From assembly GCA_031390755.1 (NCBI GenBank), contig JANMTS010000168.1, forward strand, positions 1-64,000: a DNA stretch of 64,000 bases, written 5' to 3'. A program made the translations under genes and the position numbers. This document shows, in pieces, positions 15,672 through 24,841 of this stretch; positions within the stretch are counted from its first letter, which is position 1; each line of letters begins with the position of its first letter. A model generated the notes under the pieces. It was not told the origin of the DNA, did no database searches, and saw only the letters and a program-made list of their open reading frames with translations. The DNA comes from DATMER01 sp031390755. Lineage in GTDB: Bacteria; Acidobacteriota; Thermoanaerobaculia; Multivoradales; UBA5704.

Positions 15672-17777
15672 ATGCCAAACAACGCGCCTTCGCGCCCCGA
15701 CACGCTTTCAGGACAGGACATCGGAATCCAACCAGCCGTTGCGAGCCTCGGTGATCGGCGCGAAGCCAGCCAACCCGGGCACGCAAGTGAGCCCTCAGAT
15801 ACGGAGGCTTCCATGGCTACTAAACATGGGGCGAAAGTTTTCATCACGAACAATAGCGGCGGCAACGCCTGGATCCTCCTCTTCCACAACAACTCCCGCT
15901 ACGGCACACAGCGCGGAAGCTGGAAGGCGGCGCCCGACCAGACGGTCGGGCCGCTGACGGTCTATTTCGAGACCGAACTTGGCATCAACGTCCACCGCGA
16001 CTACTGGTCGGTGCTGACCCACGTCCAAGACGGTCCGGCGCCCGGCTTCTACGTCAGCGGCGGCACCGTTGTCGATCCGTATTGGAAAGAATGTCAGCTC
16101 GGGTCTGAGGACGCGAACAAGAAGCTCACCTTCGCGGTCAATACGAAAAGATTCCATGTCGCTCTCGACTCCGGCGGATGCTCGGGCGGAATGACGAAGC
16201 TGACCCCTGCCTCGCCGATCACGCACGTGTTCGTGGTGATGCTTGAGAACCATTCGTTCGACAACATGCTCGCGATGTCGGGGATCCCAGGGATCACCGC
16301 CGCCACCACCAGAGACTCGAATTCATACAAGCCCCCTGGGCACAAAGTCGAGAGGTACCCAGTACAGGCGAGCGCGCGGCTCAAAATGCCGACCGATCCG
16401 GGCCACGAGTTCCCCGATGTCGTCGAGCAGCTCGGGGGGCAGGGAGCCACCTACCCGCCCGGCGGCCCCTATCCGACGATCGACAACTCCGGCTTCGTGG
16501 CCAACTACGCCACGACGACGACCGAGGGGACGCCACCGCCGCTGAAGGAAATTGGCGAAGTGATGGCGTGCTTCGCCACCCCGACCCAACTGCCGGTGCT
16601 CTACCAACTGGCCACCGAGTTCGCGCTCTGCGACCATTGGTATTCCTCGCTACCGGGACCTACCTGGCCCAATCGCTTCTTCGTCCACGGCGCTTCGTCG
16701 TCCGGGCTCGACACCAGCCCGTCGACCGAACAGATGGCGAAGTGGGAGCTCCCGGATGAGGGATTCCAATATCCCAAAGGCTCGATCTATCAGGCGCTGG
16801 TCAAAGCGGGCATTCCTCACCGTTTCTACAACGACTCCACAGGCTGTCCGTTGGAACAGAGCCTCTACAGTAACGACCCGCAGAACGGCTCGCGGGCCGG
16901 CGCCGTCGCGCAGGTCTCGTCGCTGCACGGCGTAACCCTGCTGGACATCAACTCACTGCAGCAGTTCGCGTCGGATCTTCAGGGTCCCTATCCCTACCCG
17001 TACACGTTCATCGAGCCGCATTATGGCGACATCGTGAGCGGAACCTACGCGGGAGGGTCGTCCCAGCATCCGATGGACGACGTCTACGGCGGCGAGCATC
17101 TCCTGGCCAGCGTGTACGCGGCGATCCGTAATTCGCCCTATTGGAACACCAGCCTCCTGATCATCACTTACGACGAGCACGGTGGTTTGTTCGACTCCGT
17201 CAAACCCGGACCCGCGCGCCCACCTGGTGACAATCCGACGTACGGCTACAACAGGTACGGCTTCAAGTTCGAGCAGTACGGCGTCCGGGTTCCCGCGGTC
17301 ATGGTCTCGCCACTGATCCCAGCCGGCACGGTGGACCACACCCCCTACGATCATTCGTCGGTTCTGAAAACGGTGGAGCAGGCGTTCGGCCTGAGCCCGC
17401 TGACGAACAGGGATGCAGCGGCCAACAGCGTCCTGCCGTTGCTTTCGCTCACCACACCCAGGCCGGACTGCCCGACATCGCTCAACAGCCCTGCCCTATC
17501 GCTGAAGGCGGCAAGACCTCGCATGACGGCGGAAGAGCGCGCGACGCGCGACGCGCAGCACGTGCCGCAAGCTGGCAACCTGATGGGCACATTGTGGATT
17601 CTGAAGAAGACGGAGATCGAGCTGGCGGCGCGAACGCCGCGGAAGCTTGCCGCCATCAAATCAAGGTTCGAAGCGATCCGGACGCTAGGCCAAGCCCGAG
17701 CTTACATCGCGTCGGTGATGAAGAAGGTGGGAATCGCCAAGGAACGGCGCAAGCTCGCGGTACGCCGCAAGCCCTGA
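15672..17777 (+). CDS. Phosphoesterase / phospholipase C family protein
   Basis: 701 residues; ATG preceded by AAGGAG. The central domain (about 180-600) is of the bacterial acid phosphatase/phospholipase C family: FVVMLENHSFDNML (metal and nucleophile region), WPNRFFVHGASS, SLLIITYDEHGGLFD and VRVPAVMVSPLIPAG. Enzymes of this group cleave phosphodiesters such as phosphatidylcholine. The first ~170 residues form an extra beta domain (AKVFITNNSGGNAWILLFHN) without a recognisable signal peptide. The C-terminal ~100 residues are basic and helical. The gene is bracketed by the 420/394-bp direct repeats, so it may have been moved or amplified with them. Confidence 0.85.
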   Translation: MPNNAPSRPDTLSGQDIGIQPAVASLGDRREASQPGHASEPSDTEASMATKHGAKVFITNNSGGNAWILLFHNNSRYGTQRGSWKAAPDQTVGPLTVYFETELGINVHRDYWSVLTHVQDGPAPGFYVSGGTVVDPYWKECQLGSEDANKKLTFAVNTKRFHVALDSGGCSGGMTKLTPASPITHVFVVMLENHSFDNMLAMSGIPGITAATTRDSNSYKPPGHKVERYPVQASARLKMPTDPGHEFPDVVEQLGGQGATYPPGGPYPTIDNSGFVANYATTTTEGTPPPLKEIGEVMACFATPTQLPVLYQLATEFALCDHWYSSLPGPTWPNRFFVHGASSSGLDTSPSTEQMAKWELPDEGFQYPKGSIYQALVKAGIPHRFYNDSTGCPLEQSLYSNDPQNGSRAGAVAQVSSLHGVTLLDINSLQQFASDLQGPYPYPYTFIEPHYGDIVSGTYAGGSSQHPMDDVYGGEHLLASVYAAIRNSPYWNTSLLIITYDEHGGLFDSVKPGPARPPGDNPTYGYNRYGFKFEQYGVRVPAVMVSPLIPAGTVDHTPYDHSSVLKTVEQAFGLSPLTNRDAAANSVLPLLSLTTPRPDCPTSLNSPALSLKAARPRMTAEERATRDAQHVPQAGNLMGTLWILKKTEIELAARTPRKLAAIKSRFEAIRTLGQARAYIASVMKKVGIAKERRKLAVRRKP

Positions 17778-17888
17778 CGCCCGTCTCGCCTCCGGCTGAG
17801 AAGGTGCCAGAGCAAGTGAAAAGAGCCAGGGCGTAACTTCAGCGGCAGAGCGCCGACCAAGCTGTCATCATCGCTTTGCGAACCCAAA

Positions 17889-18282
17889 CTAAGTGCCAGC
17901 CGTTTCGAGGAAGAGGAGCTGGCGAGGGCGACAACGCCCTCGCCAGCGTTGACTTACCCAGACTCACCGGCCCTCTTCGAGGCGTTGCCCCTGTCGCCAG
18001 GCCAGACGCGGATCGGTTTCGATCAATAAGTGGCGAGTTGATAAGCCGCCACATCTCGGGCACACCTCCCCCGTCCGCTCGACCAAAGCGCATCGACAAG
18101 CCGGCTGAGGACGGGGCCTGCCGCAGCGATCAGGGCAGGCCGGCGGCCTCCGTCGTCACGAAGGGCGGGCTCGGTGGAAACGAGCCTAGCGGGAAGCACA
18201 CCAAGCGATCTCCTGCCCGCCATCGTTCGGAGACTTCCCGAAAAGCCGCTACAAACATGGCGTAGGCTGCCCAGAAAGCCTT
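17889..18282. repeat. ~394-bp direct repeat, copy B
   Basis: Second copy of the repeat at 15230-15650, same orientation, about 2.66 kb downstream. It is continuous on the right with the longer transposase remnant, so it preserves more of the original element than copy A. Recombination between the copies would excise or duplicate the phospholipase gene. Confidence 0.85.
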
Positions 18283-18684
18283 GCGCACGGCTCGCGTTGC
18301 CGCGTGGTATAGAGGCGCGGGCGACCTCTTGGACCGGCTTGGACGCGACTCCGGGGCCTGACGCAGCACTCCGGCAACTCCAAGAGGCTGACGGCCGCTC
18401 CCGGCAAGATCGGCTGCCGCCTTGCCCTCGATCTCTTCCACCAGCGCGGCCACCCGCTGCCGGTAGACCTCGGGCGAGAGATGAGCCCAGCACGGCAGCG
18501 GCGAGAGCTCGAAGGTCTCCCCGGTGGCGTACTGCAGCCGGCCGAAGTCCTCTCCTCGATTCCTGGCGGCATACTCCTGCGTCCGGTCGAACCAGAGCCC
18601 CCGGATCGGCTCGCCGGCAAGAATCTCCCGCACGCTGTGGACGCCCGGCCAGTCCCGGGCATGGGCCACCAGGCCCAATCCCAC
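18130..18684 (-). pseudogene. Y1-type (RAYT-like) transposase, N-terminus missing
   Basis: The 184 residues match the C-terminal half of REP-associated/IS200-like transposases as I know them: GLVAHARDWPGVHSV, WFDRTQEYAARNRGE, LSPLPCWAHLSPEVYRQRV, KRSPAPLYHAATRAVRKAFW and FPLGSFPPSPPFV. The catalytic HUH and tyrosine region should precede residue 1. Instead the frame meets the TGTACATTGA repeat cluster at 18690. The GTG at 18684 is only a convenient codon. The gene is thus 5'-truncated and unlikely to be active. Confidence 0.75.
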
Positions 18685-18689
18685 CTCCG

Positions 18690-18955
18690 TGTACGTTGAA
18701 GCGCCCTTCCCCTACATTGAGCCCTCCACGCTGTACATTGAAGCGCTCTCTCCATCCTCAATGTACAGCAACGTATCCTCAACCGCCGACAAGAGCGCTT
18801 CAATAGCGCCCAGGCACTGCGGAACCGCCACCTCGGTATCCTCAATCTACAGAGAGCCGTACATTGAGGATACCGGACAGTCTTCAACAGCTGCGCCACT
18901 GTACATTGAAGATGGCTTGCTGTACATTGAGCCGTCCTTGGGCGCTTCAACGTAG
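18690..18955. repeat. Cluster of TGTACATTGA(A/G) words in both orientations
   Basis: Within 265 bp about a dozen copies or near copies occur. Forward ones are near 18690, 18712, 18732, 18857, 18900 and 18920 (core TACATTGAAG or TACATTGAGC). Inverted ones are near 18766, 18794, 18838, 18878 and 18940 (core CTTCAATGTA or CCTCAAT). Several extend to GCGC (TTGAAGCGC / GCGCTTCAA). Spacing is irregular. Forward/inverted pairs can form hairpins. It lies between the truncated transposase and the 18989 gene. Confidence 0.8.
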
Positions 18956-18988
18956 AGATGGACGGCGGTGATCCAGGAGGTGAGGGGA

Positions 18989-19570
18989 ATGAGTCGGAAC
19001 GTTTCGCTGGTCGATGCGCTGGCGCAGTTGGAGTGGAAGATCGCGCACCACAAGGAGCAGCAGGAGCGCCACGCGGCCCAGGAGGTACACCATGCCACGC
19101 AGCAGGCGCACCATGCCGGGCAGAAGGAGGTCCACGCGGCCGAGCACCGGAAGGCGGTCGAGTGCTACGAGGCCTTCAAGGCCGCCTCCGAGGCCATCGA
19201 CGGCATGCTGATGGACGTCAAGGGCCGGGCTCCGGAGCCGGCACCGCTGGCCGAGGGCTACACCTTCAGCGGTTGGCGATGGCTGAGCCAGCTGATGAGC
19301 CGGTTGATCGAGACCAAGAGGCCGGACGAGGTCTTCGGCGCTTCGACGCTCATCGCCGAGATCCAGAGGCGCTGGGGCTCGAAGCTGAGGCACGGCATCG
19401 ATACCCGTACTGCCTCGGCCACCCTCCGCCGCTGGGCGGCCACGGGCCGGATTCATCTGGTCCGGGACGGCCGCTCCTACAACGAGTCGCTGTATATGAG
19501 GCAGCCCCCCGCCGGGGCGGCTCAGGCGGCTCCTGCGCCCGGAACCTCGGCTATAGTGAGCAAGCCCTGA
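18989..19570 (+). CDS. Unknown protein with His-rich coiled coil and helical C-terminal domain
   Basis: 193 residues from the ATG at 18989, which has AGGAGGTGAGGGG in front. Residues about 20-55 form a charged heptad-like helix with many histidines (HHKEQQERHAAQEVHHATQQ and on). The C-terminal part (FGASTLIAEIQRRWG, TASATLRRWAATGRIHLVRD) looks like a winged helix with a wing-like basic strand, suggesting nucleic-acid binding. That is inference. It is followed 23 bases later by a secreted-protein gene, so the two may be co-transcribed. No family name can be given. Confidence 0.6.
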   Translation: MSRNVSLVDALAQLEWKIAHHKEQQERHAAQEVHHATQQAHHAGQKEVHAAEHRKAVECYEAFKAASEAIDGMLMDVKGRAPEPAPLAEGYTFSGWRWLSQLMSRLIETKRPDEVFGASTLIAEIQRRWGSKLRHGIDTRTASATLRRWAATGRIHLVRDGRSYNESLYMRQPPAGAAQAAPAPGTSAIVSKP

Positions 19571-19593
19571 GGGATTCCCTCCGAAGGAGATTT

Positions 19594-20130
19594 GTGAACC
19601 GAATCGCCTCCCTGAGTCTCGCCGCCACCGCCGCAGTCACCGCCGGCCTGATCTGCACCGCCACCGCCTGGGCCGTGGAGCCCACGCCCCAGGCGCGCCT
19701 GACGGACGCCCTGCTCTGCAAGGGCGATCCGCTCGACATCGTCCGCAAGATGGCCGAGGGCGGATCGGCCCACTTCGACCAGGGATTCGCGGCGGCGACC
19801 TTCGGCGAGGAGATGGACGAGGTGAACGTGGTGATCCTGAAGACGCCGCTCGACATCGCGGGCGCGAAGACCTCGTTCGTGCTGATGGGTCTGGATCAGG
19901 CCGAGGAGGATTTCGGGGGGCTGGTCTACGGCCGCTTCCAGGGCGACTACCGCAAGGTCGTCGCGGCCCTGAAGCTGGCCCCGACGCCGAAGCAGGATGA
20001 TTTCCGGCTGGGACCGTTCACGAAGCCCGTCGTCAAGCCGACCCCGGACGAGCCCTGCCCGATGACGATCGCGCTCACGCCGCGGGAAGACGGCACGTTC
20101 CTGCTTGGATGCGGGTGGTGCAACGGTTGA
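19594..20130 (+). CDS. Unknown secreted protein
   Basis: 178 residues from the GTG at 19594 (AAGGAGA upstream). A signal peptide (IASLSLAATAAVTAGLICTA, cleavage near AWA-VE) is followed by a ~150-residue domain with alternating strands (EVNVVILKTPLDIAGAKTSF, LVYGRFQGDYRKVVAALKL) and a terminal LLGCGWCNG. The paired cysteines may form a disulfide. Family unknown. A deleted, frameshifted copy of this gene is at 633-726, so the gene has been duplicated elsewhere and lost. Confidence 0.65.
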   Translation: MNRIASLSLAATAAVTAGLICTATAWAVEPTPQARLTDALLCKGDPLDIVRKMAEGGSAHFDQGFAAATFGEEMDEVNVVILKTPLDIAGAKTSFVLMGLDQAEEDFGGLVYGRFQGDYRKVVAALKLAPTPKQDDFRLGPFTKPVVKPTPDEPCPMTIALTPREDGTFLLGCGWCNG

Positions 20131-20164
20131 GGCGGGAGCCAAGCTCAGTAGCTCTCGCCCATCG

Positions 20165-20194
20165 TTGACCGCCCGCCTGCGAAGGGGCTACAGT
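20165..20194 (+). promoter_or_regulatory. Possible sigma-70 promoter for the activator-kinase operon
   Basis: TTGACC, 18 bp, TACAGT; the start site would lie near 20201, about 38 bases before the ATG at 20239. Confidence 0.4.
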
Positions 20195-20238
20195 CGCCTC
20201 CAATCTTGACTAAAAGACGATAGGGGAGATCACCCAGG

Positions 20239-21903
20239 ATGGGGCCCAAGAGCGTGAACCGGCCGGGGACACAGACCTGGTCAACCCCGGCGGGTGAGCC
20301 CCGGCCTGCGCTCACCGTTCCCGGCTTGACGATCCTCGGCCACCCTCAGATCCAGCGGGTCGGCGAGCGGGTGGCGTTGCTCGATCTCTCGTCGGGCCGG
20401 GAGACGCTCTTGTCGCGGGGGGAACCGGAGTTCTCCATGCCGGGCGAGTCGGTCTTCCGGCCGCTCGCCGCTCCCTATCTCAGCCGCCGTCCCTGGCTCC
20501 TCCAACCGGCGGCCGGCGGCGGCATCCGGATGCTCCGGGGCGACTCCCCCATGTCTCTCGCCGCCGACGGCGAGCCGGTCGAGGGCGAAGCTTCGTTCTC
20601 GGCCGCCGAGGTGGATCGCGGCGTGGTGCTGCTTCTCGCCGGCCAGGTGGTCCTCCTGCTGCATCGCTTCCGCCCGGTCTTTCCCGGCAGCTTGCCACGC
20701 TACGGGCTGGTGGGCCTGAGCGATCCCCTTCTCGACCTCTGCCGCCAGATCGCCCGGGTCGCGGACCTCGACGTCCCGGTGCTGTTGCGCGGCTCCTCGG
20801 GCACCGGCAAGGAGCTGGTGGCGGCGGCTCTTCACCGCGCGAGCCGCCGGCAGGACCGGCCGTTCGTGGCGCTCAACATGGGCGCCCTGCCCGCCTCGCT
20901 CGCCGCCGCCGAGCTGTTCGGGGCGGCGCGGGGCGCCTACACCGGCGCCGAGCAGGCGCGGCGGGGCGCCTTCCGCCGCGCCCACGGCGGGACGCTCTTC
21001 CTCGACGAGATCGGCGAAACGCCCCAGGAGGTGCAGCCGCTGCTGCTGCGCGCCCTGGAGAGCGGCGAGCTCCAGCCGCTGGGGAGTGAAGAGACGGCGC
21101 GCGTCGACGTGCGCGTCCTCGCCGCCACCGACGCGGCTCTCGAGGAGGCGGTCGCCGCCGGGCGCTTCCGCGGCCCGCTCCTGCACCGCCTGGGCGGATA
21201 CGCGATCCGCCTCCCCGCCCTGCGCGAGCGGCGTGACGACATCGGCCGGCTGTTCTTTCACTTCCTGCGCGAGGAGCTCGCCGCCGTGGGAGAGGAGCGC
21301 CGCCTGACCGATCCCGATCCGGAGGCGCAGCCCTGGCCTCCCGCGGCGTGGATCGCCCGCCTCGCCGCCGCCCCCTGGCCCGGCAACGTCCGCCAGCTGC
21401 GCAACGTCGCCCGCTCTCTGGCCATCGACTGCCGCCGTTTCGGGGAGGACACCTCGGAAAGCACTCCGGAAGACACCGACCGGCTTCCCGCGGCGATCGA
21501 GGATCTGCTGGGCGACGAGAGACCGGTCCCGGAAACGGGCTTGCCGCCGGCAGCACCACCCGCAGTACCGTCGGCAGTACTGGCTCCGGCACGCACAGCC
21601 TTCCGCAGCCCTCAGGACGTCTCGGAAGAGGAGCTGCTCGCGGCGCTCGCGGCCAACCGCTGGCAGCCCCGGGAGACCGCCCGCCAGCTCGGCATCTCGC
21701 GCCCTTCGCTCTATTTTCTTCTCGATACCTTTCCGAGCGTTCGCAAGGCGATGGACCTGAGCCGTGAAGAGATCGTCGAAGCCGGGGAACGCTGCGGCGG
21801 CCGTCTGCGCGAGATGGCGGCGATCCTGCGCGTCTCGGAAGCAGGAATCCGGCGCCGGATGAAACAGCTCGGCCTGCTCCCGGTCTCCCCCAAACAGCCA
21901 TGA
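20239..21903 (+). CDS. FHA-like/AAA+ sigma-54-dependent activator
   Basis: 554 residues. The first ~150 residues resemble a degenerate FHA domain (strands LTILGHPQIQRVGERVALLD, then PMSLAADGEPVEGEASF), expected to read phosphothreonine. The AAA+ core follows: Walker A RGSSGTGKELVAAAL, contact loop GAYTGA, Walker B GGTLFLDEIGET, LPALRERRDDIGRLF, APWPGNVRQL. The C-terminus holds a Fis-type helix-turn-helix (RETARQLGISRPSLYFLLD) and a second HTH-like repeat (EMAAILRVSEAGIRRRMKQL). The kinase gene begins 17 bases later, so kinase and FHA activator probably work as a pair. It is a strong candidate for driving the sigma-54 promoters nearby. Confidence 0.9.
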   Translation: MGPKSVNRPGTQTWSTPAGEPRPALTVPGLTILGHPQIQRVGERVALLDLSSGRETLLSRGEPEFSMPGESVFRPLAAPYLSRRPWLLQPAAGGGIRMLRGDSPMSLAADGEPVEGEASFSAAEVDRGVVLLLAGQVVLLLHRFRPVFPGSLPRYGLVGLSDPLLDLCRQIARVADLDVPVLLRGSSGTGKELVAAALHRASRRQDRPFVALNMGALPASLAAAELFGAARGAYTGAEQARRGAFRRAHGGTLFLDEIGETPQEVQPLLLRALESGELQPLGSEETARVDVRVLAATDAALEEAVAAGRFRGPLLHRLGGYAIRLPALRERRDDIGRLFFHFLREELAAVGEERRLTDPDPEAQPWPPAAWIARLAAAPWPGNVRQLRNVARSLAIDCRRFGEDTSESTPEDTDRLPAAIEDLLGDERPVPETGLPPAAPPAVPSAVLAPARTAFRSPQDVSEEELLAALAANRWQPRETARQLGISRPSLYFLLDTFPSVRKAMDLSREEIVEAGERCGGRLREMAAILRVSEAGIRRRMKQLGLLPVSPKQP

Positions 21904-21919
21904 GCCAGGAAGAACAGCC

Positions 21920-24232
21920 ATGAGCGGGGAAGAGCAGCCGCCCGCCCAAGCGCTGGGGCCTTACCGGCTCGTCGAGCGGCTCGCCGCCGGTGGCATGGGC
22001 GAGGTCTGGCGCGCCTGGGACGGCCGGCTGAAGCGGCCGGTGGCGGTCAAACATGTCCTGCCGGAGATCCTGGAACAGCCGGGCGCGCGCGAGCGCTTCC
22101 GCCGCGAGGCCGAGGCGGGGGCCCGGCTCACCCATCCTGCCGTGGTCCAGATCTACGACCTGGTGGAATCGCCGGACGGCGACTGGCTCGTCATGGAGCT
22201 GGTGGTGGGTCAGACGCTGCGCGAGCTCCTCTCCGCCGGTCCACTCCCCGTCCGGAGCGCCTTGCTGTGGGGCCGCGAGATCGCCGGAGGGCTCGCCGCC
22301 GCCCATGCGCAGGGCATCCTGCATCGCGATCTCAAGGCGGGCAACGTGATGATCGCGGCGGGCACGGCGGGCACCGCGGGGGGGCACGCCAAGATTCTCG
22401 ACTTCGGCATCGCGCGGGCGCTGTCTCCCGAGGGGACGGGATCCGCGTCAGGGCAGGAGATGACGCTCACGGAGCCGGGAAGGGTGGCGGGCACGAGCTA
22501 CGGCATGTCGCCCGAGCAGGCTCTGGGGCTGCCGCTCGATCCCCGCTCGGACCTCTTCTCCCTGGGCTCGCTGCTCTACGAGATGCTCACCGGCGAGGCG
22601 CCGTTCCGCGCCTCCTCGGCCACGGCCTCTCTGACCCGCGTGTGCAGCTACCGCCCCTTGCCGGCACAGCGGCTGCGCGCGGAGATCCCCGCCGAGGTCT
22701 CCGTGCTGATCGAGCGGCTGCTCGAGAAGGAGCCGAACGCCCGCCCCCGGGACGCCGAGGAGGTGGCCGCCCGCCTCGAAGAAGCCACGGCCAGACTGCC
22801 GGCACCGCGCCCGCCCGTCGAAACCGCGGCCCTGGCCGATAGCGCGGCCCCCGCACCCGGGTCGCCGTCGGACGAAGTCACGCGGGTCGAGGCCCTGCCG
22901 CGGTCCGCGGGTTTCGAATCGTCCAGCACCACCCTCCCGCGCATTCGCCGGATGTTGCCGCGCTCTGCCGTCGTCCTCGCCGGCGGGCTCCTCCTCGCCC
23001 TGGCCCTCGGCTGGCAGGGCTGGCGCCTTGCCGCACCGCACCGCGCCGCCAGCACGTATGAGCTCTACGAGCAGGGCTCGGCGGCGCTCCGCCGCTACGA
23101 CAAGCCGGGCAACCTCGACGAGGCGATCGCGGACTTCCGGCAGATCCTCGGCCGCGTCCCCGACCACGCGGCGGCCCACGCCGCCCTGGCGCGCGCCTGC
23201 CAGCTCAAGTTCATGAATCAGAGCAAGGACCGGATGTGGCTGGATCAGGCCCTGCCGCTGGCCGAGCGGGCCGTGGCGCTCGACGGCTATCTGGCGTCGG
23301 CCCGGGTGACTCTGGGTCTGGTCTACACCTCGCTCGGGCGTCTGGACGACGCCGCCCGGGAGATCGAAACGGCGATCCAGCTCGAACCGGGGAACGCGGA
23401 CGCCCAGTACGCCCTCGGCACCCTGCACGAAGCCCGGACGGAGCTCGGCCTGGCGGAAGCCGCGTTTCAGCGTGCGGTCGCCCTGCGCCCCGACCGCCAG
23501 TTCTACGACGCGCTGGGCGCGCTCTACTTGCGCACCGGACGCCTCGCCCAGGCCATCGCGGCCTTCCAGAGCAGCATCCGCCTGGCCCCCGACGGCTTTG
23601 TCGGCTATCGCAACCTGGGAGGGGCCTACTATGCCCAGGGCGATCTGTCCCAGGCCGCCGCCCAGTTTCAGAAGGCGCTGGAGATCCAGCCCGAGCCGTC
23701 GCTCTACACCAACCTGGGAGTCCTCTACTTCGCCCAGGGGCTCTATCCGCAGGCGGCCCAGGCTTTCGAGCAGGCGCTCGAGTTGCAGGGAGGGGCCAAC
23801 GACTATCGCGTCTGGGGCAATCTCGGGGACGCCTGCCGCTTCCTGCCCGAGGGCGGCGCCCGGGCTCGCGAGGCCTACTCGCGGGCCCTCCAGCTCCTGG
23901 CGGACCCGCTTCGCGCCGCACCGCGCGATGCCACTCTCCTGAGCCGGCGCGCGCTCTACCTGGCCAAGCGCGGGGACTGCGGACCCGCCCTCGCGGCGGT
24001 CAAGGAGATCGAACGGCTGGCGCAGAAGGACGCCGGCGCCCAGTTCCGGCTCGTGGTCGCCCACGAGGTCTGCGGCCGCCGCGTGGCCGCGCTCGCGGTG
24101 CTCGAAAAAGCGCTGCACAACGGCTACCCCCTGGCCGACGTGCAGCGCGATCCGGAGCTCCTCGCGCTACGCGCCGACGTGCGCTATCACAGACTCCTGA
24201 TCCGCCTGGCTCCCGCCTCGAACGCTCCGTGA
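21920..24232 (+). CDS. Membrane Ser/Thr protein kinase with TPR domain
   Basis: 770 residues. Kinase at about 14-285: LAAGGMGEVWRAWD glycine loop, VAVKHV lysine, ILHRDLKAGNVMI catalytic loop, LDFGIARA, GTSYGMSPEQAL. A transmembrane helix (SAVVLAGGLLLALALGWQGW, about 353-372) leads into six or more TPR units (440-700) such as SARVTLGLVYTSLGRLDDAA. The tail (CGPALAAVKEIERLA onward) contains further helical repeats. It lies in an operon with the FHA-like activator upstream and is convergent with the 24255 gene. Confidence 0.92.
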   Translation: MSGEEQPPAQALGPYRLVERLAAGGMGEVWRAWDGRLKRPVAVKHVLPEILEQPGARERFRREAEAGARLTHPAVVQIYDLVESPDGDWLVMELVVGQTLRELLSAGPLPVRSALLWGREIAGGLAAAHAQGILHRDLKAGNVMIAAGTAGTAGGHAKILDFGIARALSPEGTGSASGQEMTLTEPGRVAGTSYGMSPEQALGLPLDPRSDLFSLGSLLYEMLTGEAPFRASSATASLTRVCSYRPLPAQRLRAEIPAEVSVLIERLLEKEPNARPRDAEEVAARLEEATARLPAPRPPVETAALADSAAPAPGSPSDEVTRVEALPRSAGFESSSTTLPRIRRMLPRSAVVLAGGLLLALALGWQGWRLAAPHRAASTYELYEQGSAALRRYDKPGNLDEAIADFRQILGRVPDHAAAHAALARACQLKFMNQSKDRMWLDQALPLAERAVALDGYLASARVTLGLVYTSLGRLDDAAREIETAIQLEPGNADAQYALGTLHEARTELGLAEAAFQRAVALRPDRQFYDALGALYLRTGRLAQAIAAFQSSIRLAPDGFVGYRNLGGAYYAQGDLSQAAAQFQKALEIQPEPSLYTNLGVLYFAQGLYPQAAQAFEQALELQGGANDYRVWGNLGDACRFLPEGGARAREAYSRALQLLADPLRAAPRDATLLSRRALYLAKRGDCGPALAAVKEIERLAQKDAGAQFRLVVAHEVCGRRVAALAVLEKALHNGYPLADVQRDPELLALRADVRYHRLLIRLAPASNAP

Positions 24233-24254
24233 AGAGGTTCCGAGGTCACCGAGG

Positions 24255-24755
24255 TCACGTGTTCGGCCCCACGATCATCTCGGGATCGTGGCTGAAAAGG
24301 CGTACGAATCCATCGAGCCCGATCGCCTGAATCTGGGTGGTCAGGAGAAATCGCAGAGCCGTAGCCGTTTGCGGCTCCACCTGATCCCCTACCTTCTTCA
24401 TCGTCACCATCACCTCCTGCGAGGTCCAGGAGCGGTGAACGTTCTGGAAAACCGCGCTTTGAGCCGTGGTCGAGTCCAATGTGATCGCAGGCTGGAGGGA
24501 GCTCAACCCTTTGCCCACCAGCTGCTCCTTGACGGCTGCCTGAGTCAGGATGACGAAAGATCCGATCCCCGCCACCTGCGGCCCTTCCGATGAGGTCACA
24601 TCGGAGATCCTGAAAACGATGGTCTCGCCGATTTGCACCGGCGCAGTGCCCGGCAAGGGCACGCCGTTTGCGACCAGGCCTCCGCGCAAGTAGCTCACGC
24701 CCGCGGTCTCCACCGCGTTCCAATCGATTCCCAGCTCCCAGACATAAGTGGCCAT
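24255..24755 (-). CDS. Unknown protein with its own sigma-54-type promoter
   Basis: 166 residues, no signal peptide or membrane segment. It is beta-rich at the N-terminus (MATYVWELGIDWNAVETAG, ETIVFRISDVTSSEG) and more mixed toward the C-terminus (VMVTMKKVGDQVEPQTATAL). No known family is recognised. The ATG follows a purine-rich AAAGGAGAAAG. A -24/-12 promoter on the minus strand at 24828-24813 points at it, and it is divergent from the choloylglycine-hydrolase-like gene, so both may answer to one activator bound between them. Confidence 0.65.
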   Translation of the reverse strand: MATYVWELGIDWNAVETAGVSYLRGGLVANGVPLPGTAPVQIGETIVFRISDVTSSEGPQVAGIGSFVILTQAAVKEQLVGKGLSSLQPAITLDSTTAQSAVFQNVHRSWTSQEVMVTMKKVGDQVEPQTATALRFLLTTQIQAIGLDGFVRLFSHDPEMIVGPNT

Positions 24756-24812
24756 GTTCTTTCTCCTTTGGGTTGCGAACGTCTTTCTTCACAGACTTCC
24801 TCCAACGTCTTG

Positions 24813-24828
24813 AGCAAGGCGTGCGCCA
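24813..24828 (-). promoter_or_regulatory. Sigma-54 promoter, minus strand, for the 24255 gene
   Basis: Read on the minus strand: TGGCGCACGCCTTGCT. GG and GC doublets have exact spacing and only one base differs from TGGCAC. The ATG lies 58 bases downstream. Confidence 0.65.
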
Positions 24829-24841
24829 AGGTCAACACCCC

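Noticed and set aside
18524..18955. Plus-strand reading frame with YIEP/YIEA repeats over the TGTACATTGA cluster
   Set aside because: The repeated residues are simply the translation of the DNA word, the frame runs through the antisense of the transposase remnant, and no ribosome site is seen.
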